From NCBI GenBank assembly GCA_029254745.1, contig JAQWWZ010000025.1, forward strand, positions 1 to 64,000: DNA of 64,000 nt, in the 5' to 3' direction. Below the pieces are notes generated by a model. That model saw nothing but the letters and a program-made list of their open reading frames with translations, was not told where the DNA came from and ran no database searches. Below are positions 45,962 to 54,557 of the stretch, piece after piece. Source of the stretch: Opitutales bacterium (GTDB lineage Bacteria > Verrucomicrobiota > Verrucomicrobiia > Opitutales > Seribacteraceae). A program made the translations under genes and the position numbers. Numbering within the stretch: the stretch's first letter is position 1; every line of letters starts with the position of its first letter.

Positions 45962-46486
45962 TTGTTAATTGGTCCTAAAACTTTGCGTATCACCGTGGAC
46001 AAAAACATTGCTTACCAAGTTCACGATACCCCTGAAAGAAGCTTTATTCGGGTTTCGGACAAAGCTTCCTATTTAAATTGTAGCCCATTTCGTGATTTCA
46101 TTTTAAATCGCTTGGATGCAGGCCAACGTAATTTTATTGTAGATTTTGATAATTGTAAAAGTTTGGATAGCACTTTTCTTGGAATTCTTGCAAGCTTAGC
46201 GATCAAAGTAAAATCCTCTGGGAGTCTCAGTTTACTCAACTTGCGAGATAGAAATCTTGAAACAGTCCAAAACTTAGGCATCCATAAAATTGCCATCGTA
46301 AGTATGGAATCCTTCGAAGGTCCAGCAGGCATTCAAAGCATAGAGGCAAAAAAACTGGAAGTAAGGGCCTCGAATCATTTAATTCACGAAGCTCACAAAA
46401 CTTTAATGGACTTGAATCAAAAAAATCAAAAGCTTTTCTGCGATGTCGTAAAGTTTCTTGAACAGAAAAAAGAAGAAGGGGCTTAG
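45962..46486 (+). CDS. STAS-domain anti-sigma factor antagonist
   Basis: It has 174 residues. Residues about 25-125 form a STAS domain with the phosphoacceptor region VDFDNCKSLDSTFLGILASLA; S70 or T71 is the expected phosphorylation site. The extra C-terminal about 50 residues are helical and charged (NHLIHEAHKTLMDLNQ). Partner-switching proteins of this class are dephosphorylated by SpoIIE/RsbU phosphatases, and such a gene follows 9 bp later. The start is unsure: TTG 45962 is used, GTG 45995 is possible. No anti-sigma kinase (RsbW-like) is next to it. Confidence 0.85.
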   Translation: MLIGPKTLRITVDKNIAYQVHDTPERSFIRVSDKASYLNCSPFRDFILNRLDAGQRNFIVDFDNCKSLDSTFLGILASLAIKVKSSGSLSLLNLRDRNLETVQNLGIHKIAIVSMESFEGPAGIQSIEAKKLEVRASNHLIHEAHKTLMDLNQKNQKLFCDVVKFLEQKKEEGA

Positions 46487-46495
46487 TCATCTAGT

Positions 46496-47935
46496 ATGGA
46501 AATTTTATCAGCCTTTTTAGGTATTATTGCTGCTTCACTTCTTTGGTTTTACAAGCACAAAAAATTCCGCAAAATCTGCAATAATTTATCTGATAGAATA
46601 GTCCGGTTAGAACAGGAAAAAGAAATTGTCGTTAATTTCATGCACAACCTTGCAGTTGCGATTGGAGAAGGCATTGCCAAAAAAGATTTATATCACCGTA
46701 TAGCTCACACTGCTGTCATAACTACAGGTGCGATGAGTGCCTGTATTTATGAAAAATTGCCAAATAAAAAATTACAAGGCGTTGCTGTAGAAGGGCTTTT
46801 CCCACCCCAACGGGGTATCAAAAAATATACGGAAGAAAATTCTACTGAGCCCAGAGCACGCTTTCTTGAAAAAGTTCTGAATTCAGAAATACTTGAAGAA
46901 GGTGAAGGAATCATTGGCCAAGTTTCCAAAACAGGAAAACCCGTTTACATTGAAAACGCCATGGGTGACCCCCGAATTATAAAACATTCAGATCCATCTC
47001 TAACTGTCCGCTCGATCATTTTTTCTCCGTTGGTGTATAATGACAAAACAATGGGCGTGCTTGCGGTAGCCAACCCTGCTAATGGGCTTGCCTTCACTGA
47101 GACAGATTTTTCTTTAGTTAACTCTATTGCCGAACAATCTGCATTAGCCATACGTAACGCTGATGCCATGAACCTACGACTTTCAAAGTCTAGAATGGAT
47201 TCTGACTTGAGGCTTGCCAGCGAAGTGCAAGAACTTTTCCTTACCCAGCATTTCCCTGACTGTGAAGGTTTGGACATTAGTGCCCATTATGTACCCTCGG
47301 CACAGGTTGGCGGCGACTTTTATGACTTCAAGAAGCTCAGTACTCACAAATTTGCCGTTTCAATTGCAGATGTATCAGGGAAAGGGGTTCCAGCCTCCCT
47401 GCTTATGGCATTGTGCCAAACAAACTTAAGGCACTACCTAACTAAATCTAGGCACCCATCTGATGTGTTAAAAAAGTTGAATAGCGAACTAGAAAATCGT
47501 ATTCGCGATGACATGTTCATTACTGTCTTCCTAGCTATTATTGATACTCAGAATAACACCCTGACTTACTCACGAGCAGGTCATGAACCCGCCCTCCTTT
47601 CAGTTGGGTCAAATTCCTGTAAGGTAAAGAAACTAGATGGCAATGGAATGGCGGTTGGTATGGTCCCCCATGAAGTTTTCGAAGAAATAATCCAAGACTA
47701 CACTGTTGAATTTACGCCAAGCAGTACTCTTACTCTCTACACGGATGGAATTACTGAGGTCGAGAATCAAGAACACGAAGAGTTTGGTGCATCAAGGCTG
47801 ATAGAATGTTTAGAAGCTTCAAGCTCCTTAACTGCGGCCAAGCTGAACTCCAAAATTCTCGAAAAAATGGAAAAGTTTGCAACTGATCATTCCGATCGAG
47901 ATGACCTTACACTGCTGACGGTTAAACGCGTTTAG
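46496..47935 (+). CDS. SpoIIE/RsbU-type PP2C phosphatase with GAF domain
   Basis: It has 479 residues. A single N-terminal membrane helix (residues 4-19) precedes a coiled coil (VRLEQEKEIVVNF). A GAF sensor domain follows at about 55-225 (GEGIIGQVSKTGKPVYIENA; SIIFSPLVYNDKTMGVLAVA; EQSALAIRNAD). The catalytic SpoIIE domain covers about 245-479 with the metal-binding Asp motifs VGGDFYDF, ADVSGKGVPASLLMAL, LYTDGITEVEN and SDRDDLTLLTV. It probably dephosphorylates the upstream STAS protein (9-bp gap, same operon), linking a small-molecule or redox signal to partner switching. Confidence 0.93.
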   Translation: MEILSAFLGIIAASLLWFYKHKKFRKICNNLSDRIVRLEQEKEIVVNFMHNLAVAIGEGIAKKDLYHRIAHTAVITTGAMSACIYEKLPNKKLQGVAVEGLFPPQRGIKKYTEENSTEPRARFLEKVLNSEILEEGEGIIGQVSKTGKPVYIENAMGDPRIIKHSDPSLTVRSIIFSPLVYNDKTMGVLAVANPANGLAFTETDFSLVNSIAEQSALAIRNADAMNLRLSKSRMDSDLRLASEVQELFLTQHFPDCEGLDISAHYVPSAQVGGDFYDFKKLSTHKFAVSIADVSGKGVPASLLMALCQTNLRHYLTKSRHPSDVLKKLNSELENRIRDDMFITVFLAIIDTQNNTLTYSRAGHEPALLSVGSNSCKVKKLDGNGMAVGMVPHEVFEEIIQDYTVEFTPSSTLTLYTDGITEVENQEHEEFGASRLIECLEASSSLTAAKLNSKILEKMEKFATDHSDRDDLTLLTVKRV

Positions 47936-47945
47936 GTGTCGTCGA

Positions 47946-48359
47946 TTAACTTATTTTTTCTTCATCAAAATCAATCACATCTGCGAAAGAGACTAAATCT
48001 TCTCGATGTTCAGCAGCAAGATTTCTTTTTACTTCCTTGAGTTTCTCACGAGCCAAGTCAGACATACCCATTTGGACTACTTTTCGGTTCCAAATATGAG
48101 GGTTTAACTCCTTGGGAAATATTTTGTTAAGATTTTGATCAATCTCAGCATCATCTGTTGTGTCTTTGACACACTCGATCACGTCGGCAGGCTCAACTCC
48201 TATATGCAAGCATAAGAATCCATCAAATCCTTTTGTAAAGTTTCTTTGATAGCTCTTCGGAAGCTCTCCTTTTAAAAACTTTTTAATCTTTGCCAGAAAG
48301 CGCGGTAGATGAAGAAGACCGTTGGGGTGAGCCTGGTAAGGAGAGGGTATGTCCAACAT
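47946..48359 (-). CDS. DUF5069 family protein
   Basis: It has 137 residues from ATG 48359, which has GGGGA about 5 bases upstream; longer starts give an implausible cysteine/histidine-rich N-terminus. The sequence LLHLPRFLAKIKKFLKGELPKSY, then GFDGFLCLHIGVEPADVIECV and DAEIDQNLNKIF, fits DUF5069, a family common in Verrucomicrobia, Planctomycetes and cyanobacteria and of unknown function. It is small and probably cytosolic. It is divergent from an ABC exporter and convergent with the phosphatase. Confidence 0.7.
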   Translation of the reverse strand: MLDIPSPYQAHPNGLLHLPRFLAKIKKFLKGELPKSYQRNFTKGFDGFLCLHIGVEPADVIECVKDTTDDAEIDQNLNKIFPKELNPHIWNRKVVQMGMSDLAREKLKEVKRNLAAEHREDLVSFADVIDFDEEKIS

Positions 48360-48425
48360 AGATTCCCCTGTGGGTCCATATCTTAGTTTAGTATTTTTGT
48401 TGTTATTCAAAGTATAGTGAATTGT

Positions 48426-50195
48426 ATGAAAAAGATAAAAATGCCGACACAAAAAAATCCACAAGTCATACGAAGAGTTAGCTCGTATTTATTCGAACAC
48501 AAGTTTCTTTTCTTCACGACCCTCTTTCTCGCTGGTTTAATTACCATATTGGCCGTGCTCGTGCCCACATTCATACAGAAGGTTTTGGACTCTATTTTCT
48601 ACGAGTCTGATTCTAGCAGTTACTCCTTTATTGTAGGCGTTTCTTTAATTGCCCTTCTTTTCTTCTGTAAAGAAATATTAAATTGTTTTCGAATCCGCGT
48701 TAATAACAAACTGGAACAAAAGGTTATACTTAAACTTAGAGAAGATCTGCATACAAAGCTGTTGCATTTACCTATCAGCTTTTATGACAAAAGAAAGAGC
48801 GGAGATATCTCATCTCGCGTAGTTGACGATGTCCAAAATGTAGAAAGGGCAATTCTTGACGGAACAGAGCAAGGAATTATCGCCGTGCTCACTCTCTTAG
48901 GGGTGACCATTATGATGTTTAGCCAAGAACCCCGACTAGCTGCATTAGTTTTCTTGCCACTTCCCATCCTCATTGTTATGGCATTCCGCTACGCAAAAGT
49001 TTCCAAAAAAAATTGGAAAGCAGTGAGGCAAACATCAGGAGAACTCAATGCGTTACTCGTAGAAGATATTCAGGCTAACCGATTGATTCATTCATTCTCA
49101 CTTGCTGAAAGGGAAAAGCAGCGATTCCGAGAAATCGGCATTGAACTACAAAAACGGTCACTTAAAGCCATGTATAGATGGTCTATACAGGGGCCTAGCG
49201 CAAGTTTCACTTCTTCACTGGGAATATTAGCTGTGGTTGGCATGGGGGCTCACTTGCTCAAAACAGACCCGGATTTTACAACGGGACAATTTTTTGCATT
49301 TTTGCTCTATGCAAACATGTTTTATGAACCTGTAAGACAGTTAGTTTCAATCAACAACCTCATTGCTGCAGGAAAAGCTTCCGGCGACAGAGTCTTTGAA
49401 ATTCTTGATACCAAAGTTGAAATCAAAAACCCAAGTAGTCCTCAACCATTCCCAATAAAAAATCATTCGATTTCTTTTACTAATGTGACCTTTTCTTACA
49501 ATCAAAGAGGAAATATCGTAGAAGGTTTGAATTTTCAGATTCCTCATGGTTCAACTACTGCTCTTGTTGGTCCAACAGGAGCAGGCAAAAGTACAATTGC
49601 GAACCTACTTTTGCGCTATTACGATGTAAGTGAAGGGGCTGTTACAATCAATGGAATAAATGTTCGAACTCTTGCACTAGATAAACTCCGTCAAAATATC
49701 GGCCTTGTGTCCCAAGACCCGTTTTTATTTGATACTACTATCAGAGAAAATCTTACCCTTGCTTTACCGCAATCTAGTCTGCAAGAGATAGAAAATGCAC
49801 TTACAGCAGCCAACGCGATGGAATTTGTTTCTAATCTACCATCTGGTATTGATACTTCAATCGGGGAAAAAGGTATACGATTAAGTATGGGGGAAAAACA
49901 GCGTCTAACCCTTGCCCGGGCAATTTTGAAGTCTCCTCCAATTATGATATTAGATGAAGCAACATCAAGTGTTGATGTGGAAACAGAGAGAGAAATTCAG
50001 CTTGCTCTGTCTAGTTTGATTAAGAATCAAACGACATTAATTATTGCCCACCGACTCAGCACTATTCGAGAAGCAGACCAAATCATTTTCTTGGAAAATG
50101 GACAAATTATGGAACAAGGGGACCATGAAAGTCTTTTGAAAAAATCTGGGAAATATTCATCCTTCTGTAGTCACCAAGGTAACTTAATCAATTAA
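48426..50195 (+). CDS. ABC exporter half-transporter (MsbA/LmrA-like)
   Basis: It has about 589 residues from ATG 48426; GTG 48417 is also possible. The N-terminal type-1 ABC transmembrane domain has six helices (about 20-310), and the C-terminal ATPase about 345-580. The Walker A is GPTGAGKST, the Q-loop SQDPFLFD, the signature LSMGEKQR (LSGGQ replaced by LSMGE), the Walker B IMILDEATSS and the H-loop IIAHRLST. Homodimers of this type export lipids, lipid A or drugs; MsbA-like lipid flipping is a plausible but unproven role. It is convergent with a small membrane gene, overlapping it by 4 bp. Confidence 0.9.
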   Translation: MKKIKMPTQKNPQVIRRVSSYLFEHKFLFFTTLFLAGLITILAVLVPTFIQKVLDSIFYESDSSSYSFIVGVSLIALLFFCKEILNCFRIRVNNKLEQKVILKLREDLHTKLLHLPISFYDKRKSGDISSRVVDDVQNVERAILDGTEQGIIAVLTLLGVTIMMFSQEPRLAALVFLPLPILIVMAFRYAKVSKKNWKAVRQTSGELNALLVEDIQANRLIHSFSLAEREKQRFREIGIELQKRSLKAMYRWSIQGPSASFTSSLGILAVVGMGAHLLKTDPDFTTGQFFAFLLYANMFYEPVRQLVSINNLIAAGKASGDRVFEILDTKVEIKNPSSPQPFPIKNHSISFTNVTFSYNQRGNIVEGLNFQIPHGSTTALVGPTGAGKSTIANLLLRYYDVSEGAVTINGINVRTLALDKLRQNIGLVSQDPFLFDTTIRENLTLALPQSSLQEIENALTAANAMEFVSNLPSGIDTSIGEKGIRLSMGEKQRLTLARAILKSPPIMILDEATSSVDVETEREIQLALSSLIKNQTTLIIAHRLSTIREADQIIFLENGQIMEQGDHESLLKKSGKYSSFCSHQGNLIN

Positions 50196-50497
50196 TTACC
50201 ATTATTCCTTAGGAGATTAAGGAAAAGACGTAAGCAAAAAGAAAAAAACCATGGGAAAAAAAGGAAAGTAATCCGAGAAATTGTCCTAAGGCCACCATCT
50301 ACAATTGGACCATACACTCTATTTTCTGCCCAGTCCCTCAGGGTCATATTTATAAAATATTCAATCTCAATGGCTCGACCAAGGAAATAGACCATTAGAG
50401 GCCAAACAGTCCAACCAATGCATATAAAAAGAAGAGCAAACCATAATTCTCTACTCCAATCAATTAACCCAGTTTCTTCGTACTTAGTATCTTGCAT
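50192..50497 (-). CDS. Small hypothetical membrane protein
   Basis: It has 101 residues from ATG 50497; GTG 50524 would add nine. Two or three hydrophobic helices are seen (LWFALLFICIGWTVWPLMVYF; FLFFPWFFSFCLRLFLNLL), with the conserved-looking stretch LRDWAENRVYGPIVDGGLR between. I do not recognise a family. It overlaps the end of the ABC exporter by 4 bp on the opposite strand and is divergent from a short secreted ORF. Confidence 0.65.
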   Translation of the reverse strand: MQDTKYEETGLIDWSRELWFALLFICIGWTVWPLMVYFLGRAIEIEYFINMTLRDWAENRVYGPIVDGGLRTISRITFLFFPWFFSFCLRLFLNLLRNNGN

Positions 50498-50542
50498 AAC
50501 AATCTTAAATATAGAGGAATTCACTCATTTTCCAATAACGAT

Positions 50543-51085
50543 ATGAAATATTTGTTGTCCTTATTTTTTTTATTTTTAATTTCAGACACATATACTGATA
50601 TTTCACAACAGAACCCTAAAGTTCTGAACCATTTTAGTACTGGCCTCGTATTTGAAACTGGGTATAAACACTGTCATGAACCTCAAAAGGCAAAGAATAA
50701 AAAGTTTGCTCTTAGTTGCCAAACAAACATAGAAGTCCGAAATCATCGTGAGTGGTGATGTCGAAGCGAGTGAATTAAATCCTTACAAAATTAAATTCCG
50801 CAAGAGGATGAAGAGACAATGCCCGCCACAGAGGATGGAATTGAAAGTAATCTCATCACAAAAGTAAAACTCGCTCTGATAAAATCTCAGACTGAACTTG
50901 GTGCCGTTTTGACCTTAACTTTCAGCCTTAGAAAAGTCTACACAGCGTATGACCCAAAGAACTTGCCGACTAAAGTTATGAACCTCGAAGCAGCAATTAA
51001 ATTATCTTTATCGATCGCTCTTAAAGCTGATGAGGAAGTAATTTCGTCTATCACTAAACTGGGTATCTATATTTTGCCTAATTGA
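50543..51085 (+). pseudogene. Possible frameshift-decayed secreted protein gene
   Basis: Three short frames follow each other. 50543-50758 starts with a signal peptide (MKYLLSLFFLFLISDTYTD). A second frame across about 50728-50860 reads SEIIVSGDVEASELNPYKIK. A third, 50819-51085, reads MPATEDGIESNLITKVKLAL and ends KLGIYILPN. Each alone is too short for a normal gene, but together they resemble one exported protein of about 170-180 residues interrupted by two frameshifts. Alternatively they are unrelated small ORFs. I recognise no family. Confidence 0.35.
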
Positions 51086-51562
51086 GAAAATCACTACATA
51101 AAAATAGACATCTAAAAACTTTAAAATGAAGTTTCATACGGAAGCAGTTCTTCAAAAGATCGAAAGTTTGAGGACTTTAAATATTGTCTTTTATCAGACC
51201 TGATTGATACTGACTTCTTCTTGGTATTTAAATAACGAAATGTTTCATTTTGCAATAATTGTGCGGATAAATTTTTATAGGAATAATTTGTCCATTTAAA
51301 ATTCGATAGTCACAGTAAATCTTTAGTTTACTAAAGTTTTGGTTAATGAATTAAAGAATGGAAGGGTGAAAGCGAATATGAAAATTCTTGTAGGGGTAAC
51401 TGAAGTAAGAAAATCTATTAGACTAACCAACATGCTTAAAGGAATTAATTGTAGTTTAACAAATTTAGCGGACAGACTTATCAAACAATTATATTCGATT
51501 TATCCAAATTTCTAGTTATAACAAATGATTTGTATGGTTACTAACAAGTCACACTCTTTATA
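51086..51562 (+). other. AT-rich spacer upstream of pyrE
   Basis: About 480 bp without a convincing gene. It holds a 45-codon ORF (51378-51515, starting MKILVGVTEVRKSIRLTN), which I do not trust. It also holds a near-palindrome at 51317-51340 whose core is CTTTAG-TTTA-CTAAAG followed by TTTT. The latter could be a weak terminator for the preceding decayed frames. The pyrE promoter is presumably near the end of the spacer. Confidence 0.4.
51317..51340 (+). terminator. Weak stem-loop with short T run
   Basis: CTTTAG (51321-51326), loop TTTA and CTAAAG (51331-51336) form a perfect 6-bp stem. After one mismatch, AAA (51317-51319) pairs with TTT (51338-51340). Four T residues follow the stem. The stem is AT-rich, so activity is doubtful. 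Confidence 0.3.
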
Positions 51563-52132
51563 ATGTCTAAATATAAAAAAGAAATCTACTCAATCTTTGA
51601 AGAAACCAAAGCTCTCTTGCATGGGCATTTTATACTTCGCTCTGGCATGAGAAGTGGTCACTTTTTCCAGTGCGCCAAGGTATGCCAGTATATGGATAAA
51701 GTCTCTCGCCTTGCAACCATGATGATAGAGGAAATTCCGTTTCTAAATATTAATACTGTTGTAGCTCCTGCTATGGGTGGTCTTGTTATTGGGCAAGAAG
51801 TGGCAAGACAATTGAATGCCCGTTTTTTATTTCTGGAGAAAGTTGATGACCGTCTCGCTCTACGACGGAATTTTACTTTGAACAAGGATGATAGGGTTTT
51901 GCTTGTTGAGGATGTTGTCACTAAAGGCGGAAGAGTTAAGGAAGCCATTGAAATTATTCATTCTTTTGAATGCTCCTTAATTGGAGTTACCAGTTTAGTG
52001 GATCGCTCCACATCAGAACTTAAACTCAATGCTCCATTTTATGGGATGTTAAAAATGGATTTCCCCACTTATGCTCCTGATTCTCTACCGAAAGAGTTAT
52101 CTTCGATTCCCGCTATTAAGCCCGGGAGTTAG
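51563..52132 (+). CDS. pyrE: Orotate phosphoribosyltransferase
   Basis: It transfers ribose-5-phosphate from PRPP to orotate in pyrimidine synthesis. It has 189 residues. The PRPP-binding motif VLLVEDVVTKGGRVKEAIE is clear, as are LRSGMRSGHFFQC, VVAPAMGGLVIGQEVA and RFLFLEKVD. It is convergent with the HtrA-like gene. The PRPP synthetase gene prs lies 1.5 kb away on the other strand. Confidence 0.94.
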   Translation: MSKYKKEIYSIFEETKALLHGHFILRSGMRSGHFFQCAKVCQYMDKVSRLATMMIEEIPFLNINTVVAPAMGGLVIGQEVARQLNARFLFLEKVDDRLALRRNFTLNKDDRVLLVEDVVTKGGRVKEAIEIIHSFECSLIGVTSLVDRSTSELKLNAPFYGMLKMDFPTYAPDSLPKELSSIPAIKPGS

Positions 52133-52136
52133 TTGT

Positions 52137-52179
52137 TTTCATGCGTAAGAATGCCTCAAGGGATTCTGTACGCATGAAA
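52137..52179. terminator. Long inverted repeat at the pyrE/htrA convergent junction
   Basis: TTTCATGCGTA (52137-52147) and TACGCATGAAA (52169-52179) are perfect 11-bp complements. Inside, AGAAT (52148-52152) pairs with ATTCT (52163-52167) and CCT pairs with AGG, leaving a 2-base loop and a few unpaired bases. The htrA stop codon lies in the loop region, so the arm is part of htrA coding sequence. No U tract follows on either strand, but the position suggests a bidirectional transcription-stop or mRNA 3'-end structure. Confidence 0.6.
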
Positions 52180-53541
52180 GAAGTATTTCCCACGGTACCA
52201 AACATAAAACCTGTTGATTCCCTTTTTCAATTGTTCATTAACCTCCTGTATTGAGCTAACTTGCACGCCATTAATCTCCACAATCACAACGCCTTTTTTA
52301 AAAGTCTTTTCTTCACCAGTTGATTTTTCAACGACTAAACCCCTTACTGGACTAGGAATTCCGTAATCTTCCTTCACTTTCGAGTTTAGACTTTTCAAAG
52401 AAATACCAGGTATAAGTAGTTTTTCACTGTTACCTAAAAGATCTAAAGTTACATTAAGCGTTATTGTTTTATTATTACGGATTACAATAATTGGAATTGT
52501 TGTTTCCGGTTCAGTTTGAGAGATAGCCAACCTTGATTCATTAACAGATGAAACCTTAACGCTATCAACTTGAACAATAATATCGTTTGGCTCAAAGCCA
52601 GCTAAATCCGCTGCACTTTGCGAAACAACCTTTCCTACTAAAGCTCCATTGATATCTTTGCCCTCAAGTAATTCAACACCCAAAAAACCTCTTCTCACTG
52701 AGCCATCTTGTACAAAGTCAGTTAATACTTTCCGAACCATATTAACAGGAATCGCTAAACCTATTCCAATGCTTGCCCCAGTTTGTGATATAATGGCTGT
52801 ATTAATTCCAATCAACCTTCCCTTGGTATCTAGTAAAGCACCACCTGAATTACCTTGATTGATCGAAGCGTCTGTCTGGATAAAGTTTTCGTATGCTCCC
52901 TGTTGTCCCCTGAAGACATCCAGTTCTGTTCTTTTGGTGGCCGAAACAATACCCATGGTAACCGTAAGCCCAATACCGAGTGGATTCCCTGCGGCAAAAA
53001 CAACATCGCCAACTTGCAAAAGGTCACTATTGGCAAGAGTAACGAATGGAAGTTCTTCTTCAGCCTCAATCTTTAACACAGCTACATCTGTCGATCGATC
53101 AAAACCAATGATTTCTGCCAAAAATTCTTGGTCCGTTGCAAGCTTTACAATAACCTCTTCAACCGGGTTACCCGTTCTTTGATCTGTTATAACATGAGCG
53201 TTGGTAATGACATGACCTTCAGCAGACACAAGCACGCCAGAGCCAATTCCTGAAGGAACTTTTTCCATCTCTAAAACCGGTTGATCAATTTCAGGTAAGC
53301 CGTAATAACGACGTAAAAAATTTTCTAAAGGATTAGCGCTTCCCCCATATCGCAATGGAACATATTGTTGAGTCGTAACAGATACCACAGCGGGAGTTGC
53401 CCCTTTCAGAATCGACGAATAACTATGGAACGAATTTTTTGAATCCCTCGGAAGATCAGATGAATCAACTTTTACCGTTAGGCTTTGTTTAGCTGACAGG
53501 CTAGAAAATAAAACAAAAAGAAGTAAGAAAAGATTGTTCAC
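52156..53541 (-). CDS. HtrA/DegP-family serine protease
   Basis: It has 461 residues with a signal peptide (MNNLFLLLFVLFSSLSA), and acts in the periplasm on misfolded envelope proteins. The trypsin-like domain shows His in VITNAHVI, Asp in STDVAVLKI and Ser in NQGNSGGALL, in order. LPFVTLANSDLLQVGDVVFAAG also fits. A PDZ domain covers about 275-370 (RRGFLGVELLEG). A second, weaker PDZ-like region reaches the C-terminus (RGLVVEKSTGEE). The chaperone/protease balance (DegP or DegQ) cannot be told. It is near the outer-membrane assembly genes bamA and skp, a sensible setting. Confidence 0.93.
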   Translation of the reverse strand: MNNLFLLLFVLFSSLSAKQSLTVKVDSSDLPRDSKNSFHSYSSILKGATPAVVSVTTQQYVPLRYGGSANPLENFLRRYYGLPEIDQPVLEMEKVPSGIGSGVLVSAEGHVITNAHVITDQRTGNPVEEVIVKLATDQEFLAEIIGFDRSTDVAVLKIEAEEELPFVTLANSDLLQVGDVVFAAGNPLGIGLTVTMGIVSATKRTELDVFRGQQGAYENFIQTDASINQGNSGGALLDTKGRLIGINTAIISQTGASIGIGLAIPVNMVRKVLTDFVQDGSVRRGFLGVELLEGKDINGALVGKVVSQSAADLAGFEPNDIIVQVDSVKVSSVNESRLAISQTEPETTIPIIVIRNNKTITLNVTLDLLGNSEKLLIPGISLKSLNSKVKEDYGIPSPVRGLVVEKSTGEEKTFKKGVVIVEINGVQVSSIQEVNEQLKKGINRFYVWYRGKYFFHAYRIP

Positions 53542-53597
53542 ACCCTACAAGCGTTGGACTCCAGCTCTTTTGTTTCCCTAGGTAAAAGGTCGTTGAA

Positions 53598-54548
53598 TCA
53601 AAACCCTTTTATTTCAAACAGTGTAGATATACTATTATCCGTATGGGTCCTCTTAATCGCTTCTCCTAGCAAGGGTGCAACACTCATTTGCCTAATAGGA
53701 AGGCCGTCTGTATTCATACTCACGCTGTTTGTAGTAATCAATTCATCCAAATTACCCTGCTTCAATCTATCTTTACCAGTATCATTAAGTACACAATGAC
53801 TCACAAGGGCACTGACTTTTTGTGCGCCTCGCTCTTTTAATAATTTTGCTGCTGCAGTAAGGGTACCCGCTGTTTCCGTCATATCATCTACGAGAAGAAT
53901 TTCGCGGCCATCTACCTCACCAACTAAATTCATGGCTTCAACTGTGCTTGCGCCGGTACGCCTTTTAGCCACAAAGCCTAGAGGGCAACCCAAAACTTCA
54001 GCATATGCATTTGCCATTTTCATGCCTCCAACATCAGGAGAAAAAATGGTTAGATTGCTCACATCTTTTGATTTTAATTCATCAAAGAAAACAGGGGATG
54101 CGTAAAGATGGTCAACAGGTATATCGAAAAAACCTTGAATCTGCTGGGCATGTAAATCCATCGTTAATACACGGTTTACTCCAGCTGCTACCAGCAAGTT
54201 TGCTACTAATTTTGATGTTATCGGTACTCTTGGTTGATCTTTACGATCTTGTCGGGCGTAGCCAAAAAAAGGCAGAACAGCGGTAACCCTAGCAGCAGAT
54301 GCTCGCTTCGCAGCATCTATCATAATAAGTAATTCCATTACATTATGATTTGCTGGTGAAGATGTTGACTGCACTAAAAATACATCCGTTCCACGAATAT
54401 TTTCATTATACCTAACAAAACTCTCGCTATCGGGAAACGCAGTTACTAGCACATCACCAAGTGGAACATCTAAATATTCACAGATTTCTCTAGCCAAAGG
54501 CTCATTAGACTTACCACTAAATATTTTCAATCCAGTTCCATTATGCAT
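53598..54548 (-). CDS. prs: Ribose-phosphate pyrophosphokinase (PRPP synthetase)
   Basis: It makes PRPP from ribose-5-phosphate and ATP, feeding purine, pyrimidine and histidine synthesis. It has 316 residues. Motifs are SFVRYNENIRGTDVFLVQST, LPFFGYARQDRKDQPR (ATP-binding flexible loop), MDLHAQQIQGFFDIPVDHL, and the PRPP motif EILLVDDMTETAGTL. It lies 10 bp after the lpxD stop and 57 bp before the htrA start region, so probably in the same long minus-strand transcription unit. Confidence 0.96.
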   Translation of the reverse strand: MHNGTGLKIFSGKSNEPLAREICEYLDVPLGDVLVTAFPDSESFVRYNENIRGTDVFLVQSTSSPANHNVMELLIMIDAAKRASAARVTAVLPFFGYARQDRKDQPRVPITSKLVANLLVAAGVNRVLTMDLHAQQIQGFFDIPVDHLYASPVFFDELKSKDVSNLTIFSPDVGGMKMANAYAEVLGCPLGFVAKRRTGASTVEAMNLVGEVDGREILLVDDMTETAGTLTAAAKLLKERGAQKVSALVSHCVLNDTGKDRLKQGNLDELITTNSVSMNTDGLPIRQMSVAPLLGEAIKRTHTDNSISTLFEIKGF

Positions 54549-54557
54549 AATGTTCCC

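Noticed and set aside
51378-51515. 45-codon ORF upstream of pyrE
   Set aside because: Short, no clear Shine-Dalgarno or motif; kept only as a remark in the spacer entry.
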